58,149 nucleotides of DNA. Origin: Aquibacillus salsiterrae. Its GTDB lineage: Bacteria > Bacillota > Bacilli > Bacillales > Amphibacillaceae. Shown here piece by piece: positions 56,413 through 58,149 of the stretch. A program made the translations under genes and the position numbers. The stretch covers positions 1 to 58,149 of the forward strand of contig NZ_JAMQKC010000015.1 in the NCBI RefSeq assembly GCF_028416595.1, in the 5' to 3' direction. The stretch's first letter is position 1; each line of letters starts with the position of its first letter. Under the pieces are notes generated by a model. It saw only the letters and a program-made list of their open reading frames with translations, was not told the origin of the DNA and searched no databases.

Positions 56413-56524
56413 TTATTTGATTATAACAAAAGAAGGACTTCCTAAACTTGTTAAACTTCCCATAGTCTACAATATGTATTTAACTTAAAACTGCGAATAC
56501 TACTTTCTAGGAAGGAGAGAAATT

Positions 56525-56977
56525 ATGAACCACTTGAAAGCCATAAGCATTAAATTTATTGTGGTAACAATTGTTTTATATTCCGTTCTTTCTGGTTTTT
56601 ATAGTGCAAGTATAGGTAATATTTTTGTCATGAGTTTACTTGTAACTGGAATCGCTTATGTCATTGGTGATTTGTTCATCTTACCAAAGTTCGGTAATCT
56701 TATCGCAACACTTGCCGATTTCGGCTTAGCTTTTTTCTCCTTATGGGTTCTAACTGATGTAATGTTTGCTAGCGATTATGGCATCATTACTGCTTCGATA
56801 TTTAGCGCAATCCTCATAAGCAGTACAGAAGCGATTTTCCATTTATATATGCAAAGTAAAATACTCGATTCCGATGATAGTATGTATATAAAAGATGTAA
56901 GAAAATACCAAACAGAAGCAGGCGAAGAAAATCCAGATTGGGACATTATCGAAATCAAGAAGCGCAAAGAAAAGTAG
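56525..56977 (+). CDS. YndM-like membrane protein (DUF2512)
   Basis: A 150-residue protein with four transmembrane helices in the first 110 residues and a charged C-terminal tail (EENPDWDIIEIKKRKEK). The pattern fits the Bacillus YndM/DUF2512 family of unknown function. AGGAAGGAG precedes the ATG. Confidence 0.75.
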   Translation: MNHLKAISIKFIVVTIVLYSVLSGFYSASIGNIFVMSLLVTGIAYVIGDLFILPKFGNLIATLADFGLAFFSLWVLTDVMFASDYGIITASIFSAILISSTEAIFHLYMQSKILDSDDSMYIKDVRKYQTEAGEENPDWDIIEIKKRKEK

Positions 56978-56987
56978 TGTTTAAACC

Positions 56988-57016
56988 AAGTGGGCGGGAA
57001 TTAATCCCGCCCACTT
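56988..57016. terminator. Bidirectional terminator between convergent genes
   Basis: AAGTGGGCGGGA and TCCCGCCCACTT form a 12-bp GC-rich stem with a 5-base loop. Confidence 0.8.
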
Positions 57017-57883
57017 TCACCATAGATACTTAATCATTTCCTCTTTAAATAAGTTAGTGTCTATATTACATGTTTCAGCCTCGATTCCGTATTGCCATCC
57101 GTAAAGCTTAAAGTTTTCTGGTCCCTCTGGCTGATACGAAGGGGCGTTTTCTTTTGTTGTTATCTGTGTTTTCGGGTATGCAGACCATATAATGGTATTT
57201 TTCTTTGCTTCATTGCTAATAGCATTAAAGGCGTTCGATAAATTTGAATCAGGTTCAAATACTCCGTAAAGACCAGCTACATAGTCTGAAGCATTAATTG
57301 TGTCATACCACCCTTGAATAAACGCAGAATCAACCGGATAAATTGGTTCAGCATCAACAAATATTGCCACACCAGCTGGGATTCCTAAGTCTTCGGCCAT
57401 TGAAATGGCAGATTCAGCCTCATTTACACCTTTTTCATATCCAGTTAGATTTTCAACATGATTGTAGATGGGTAGGATCTCAATATTATTATCCTGTAAC
57501 AATTCAACTTCTTGTTGGTCTAAGCCAGCTGATATTCCTTCCTTTGTTCCAAGATACCTGCCCCAAACTTGCGGATTACCATAATTACTTGTTACACACT
57601 GGAGCAGGTTTACCGTTGTATAGCTCGCTGAATCTACTCCCCATACGATAGGGTCCTCTTGTTCGGTTCGGCTTTGGTCATTTGTGGTTTGATCATTGGA
57701 ATTCGATTGACTGGCATTATTTTCACCATTTTGATTGGAAGGAGTCGTTTCAGCATTTCCCTCGTTCGAATTATTTCTTTGCTCTTCATTATTTTCTTCA
57801 TTGGCTCCTACACAACTAGTAATGACAACTGGGATAATACTTATAATCATCGTAAAGAAAAATAACTTAACCCACTTTTTCAT
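57017..57883 (-). CDS. Lipoprotein with glycoside hydrolase-like (DUF1906) domain
   Basis: A 288-residue exported protein. An N-terminal signal with ITSC at residues 21-24 suggests lipid anchoring. A low-complexity Asn/Ser/Gln/Glu linker (about 28-75) is followed by a DUF1906/GH25-like barrel (IVWGVDSASYTTVNLLQCV, then PQVWGRYLGTKEG and AGVAIFVDAEP). Such domains are found in cell-wall-associated proteins of spore formers and may cleave or bind peptidoglycan. AAGAGGAGGG precedes the ATG. Confidence 0.72.
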   Translation of the reverse strand: MKKWVKLFFFTMIISIIPVVITSCVGANEENNEEQRNNSNEGNAETTPSNQNGENNASQSNSNDQTTNDQSRTEQEDPIVWGVDSASYTTVNLLQCVTSNYGNPQVWGRYLGTKEGISAGLDQQEVELLQDNNIEILPIYNHVENLTGYEKGVNEAESAISMAEDLGIPAGVAIFVDAEPIYPVDSAFIQGWYDTINASDYVAGLYGVFEPDSNLSNAFNAISNEAKKNTIIWSAYPKTQITTKENAPSYQPEGPENFKLYGWQYGIEAETCNIDTNLFKEEMIKYLW

Positions 57884-57965
57884 AGCTTCCCTCCTCTTAT
57901 TTGCAATATATTAAAGAGAAGGACAGCCCGTGTAGGCAACAAATAATATGTCAAAAAAATTCACA

Positions 57966-58021
57966 AGAAAAGCGCAGGGAGCCCGGAGCTAGACAGCTCT
58001 TGGATTTGTTTATATATTCTT
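57966..58021 (+). repeat. Dispersed intergenic repeat
   Basis: AGAAAAGCGCAGGGAGCCCG, then GAGCTAGACAGCTCTTGGAT and TTGTTTATATATTCTTA. It is the cleanest short copy of the family. A small open frame running through it is an artefact. Confidence 0.8.
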
Positions 58022-58057
58022 ATTTTGTAACTATTCAGGTACCCAATATATTTCTAA

Positions 58058-58088
58058 AATTCCCACTGGACTCAGTGGGAATTTTTTT
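58058..58088 (+). terminator. Hairpin with T-tail before the last gene
   Basis: AATTCCCACTG (58058-58068) and CAGTGGGAATT (58073-58083) form a perfect 11-bp stem with a 4-base loop and a TTTTTTT tail on the plus strand. No rightward gene precedes it, so it may be a leader attenuator or the end structure of a mobile gene. Confidence 0.6.
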
Positions 58089-58101
58089 GTATACTTAACC
58101 C

Positions 58102-58149
58102 ATGAAAATACAAGGACGAAACCTTACCTCAGAAGATATCCGTTGGATT
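58102..58149 (+). CDS. Start of an unidentified protein, cut by the window edge
   Basis: Only 16 residues are visible (MKIQGRNLTSEDIRWI). They resemble the N-terminus of DUF4338/DruA-type proteins (MK-x-RGR-x-(L/F)T-x-EDI), but this is too short to be sure. No ribosome site is seen; TATACT at 58091-58096 lies just before the ATG. Confidence 0.3.
   Translation, partial: MKIQGRNLTSEDIRWI

Noticed and set aside
57901-58098. 65-residue rightward open frame near the window end
   Set aside because: It runs through a repeat element and a terminator; no ribosome site.

Overview
The window looks like chromosome of a low-GC, endospore-forming member of the Bacillaceae. The evidence is GGAGG-type ribosome sites, many TTG/GTG starts, sigma-A promoters, spore genes (yutH, yutC/YhcN-type lipoprotein, lytH, yunB) and a gene order that follows the Bacillus subtilis yut-yun-suf-yus region: A-type Fe-S carrier, dapF, yuzB, yutI, thrB-thrC-hom, yutH, yutG, [break], yutE, yutD, yutC, lytH, yunB, yunC, yunD, sufCDSUB, metNPQ, yusE, yusF, gcvH, yusI, fadE-fadA-fadN. 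The species cannot be named from the sequence alone.

The break is the main point of interest. Between yutG and yutE lies about 18.5 kb (about 8.65-27.25 kb) devoted to molybdenum and nitrate. It holds nearly all genes of molybdenum cofactor synthesis (mobA, mobB, moaA-E, moeA, a moeB/thiF-type gene), molybdate uptake (modA, modB, no modC) and a putative respiratory operon. That operon encodes a NarI-like membrane subunit, a Nas/Nap-type molybdoenzyme, a subunit with four [4Fe-4S] motifs, a twin-arginine Rieske protein, three small unknown proteins, a NarK-like transporter, and NreA/NreC-type nitrate regulators with two NarL-class histidine kinases. No narGHJI genes are present. The gene set suggests nitrate reduction by a Nas/Nap-type catalytic subunit wired to the quinone pool by an unusual set of partners. 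The narK gene carries at least two lesions, so the system may be partly decayed in this strain.

Other regions: 0-8.5 kb carries housekeeping genes (Fe-S carriers, lysine and threonine synthesis). 27-37 kb carries spore and envelope genes, an NSS amino-acid transporter with a 34-residue MetS-type partner, and an HD-GYP protein preceded by a (GGGAA)5 G-quadruplex-type tract. 37-42 kb is the complete sufCDSUB operon. 42.8-45.8 kb is a methionine ABC transporter under a clear SAM-I riboswitch. 46-53.4 kb holds gcvH and the fadN-fadA-fadE beta-oxidation genes with an almost perfect FadR operator. 53.5-54.5 kb has a zur gene behind a Zur box and a wrecked znuB permease gene. The last 4 kb holds assorted envelope and hypothetical genes.

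Two features run through the whole window. One is a family of related intergenic repeats (eight loci, one amplified as a 123-bp tandem repeat inside the fad operon). The other is gene decay: narK, a SufR-like regulator, znuB, a uspA fragment and an unidentified fragment all show frameshifts, stops or deletions.
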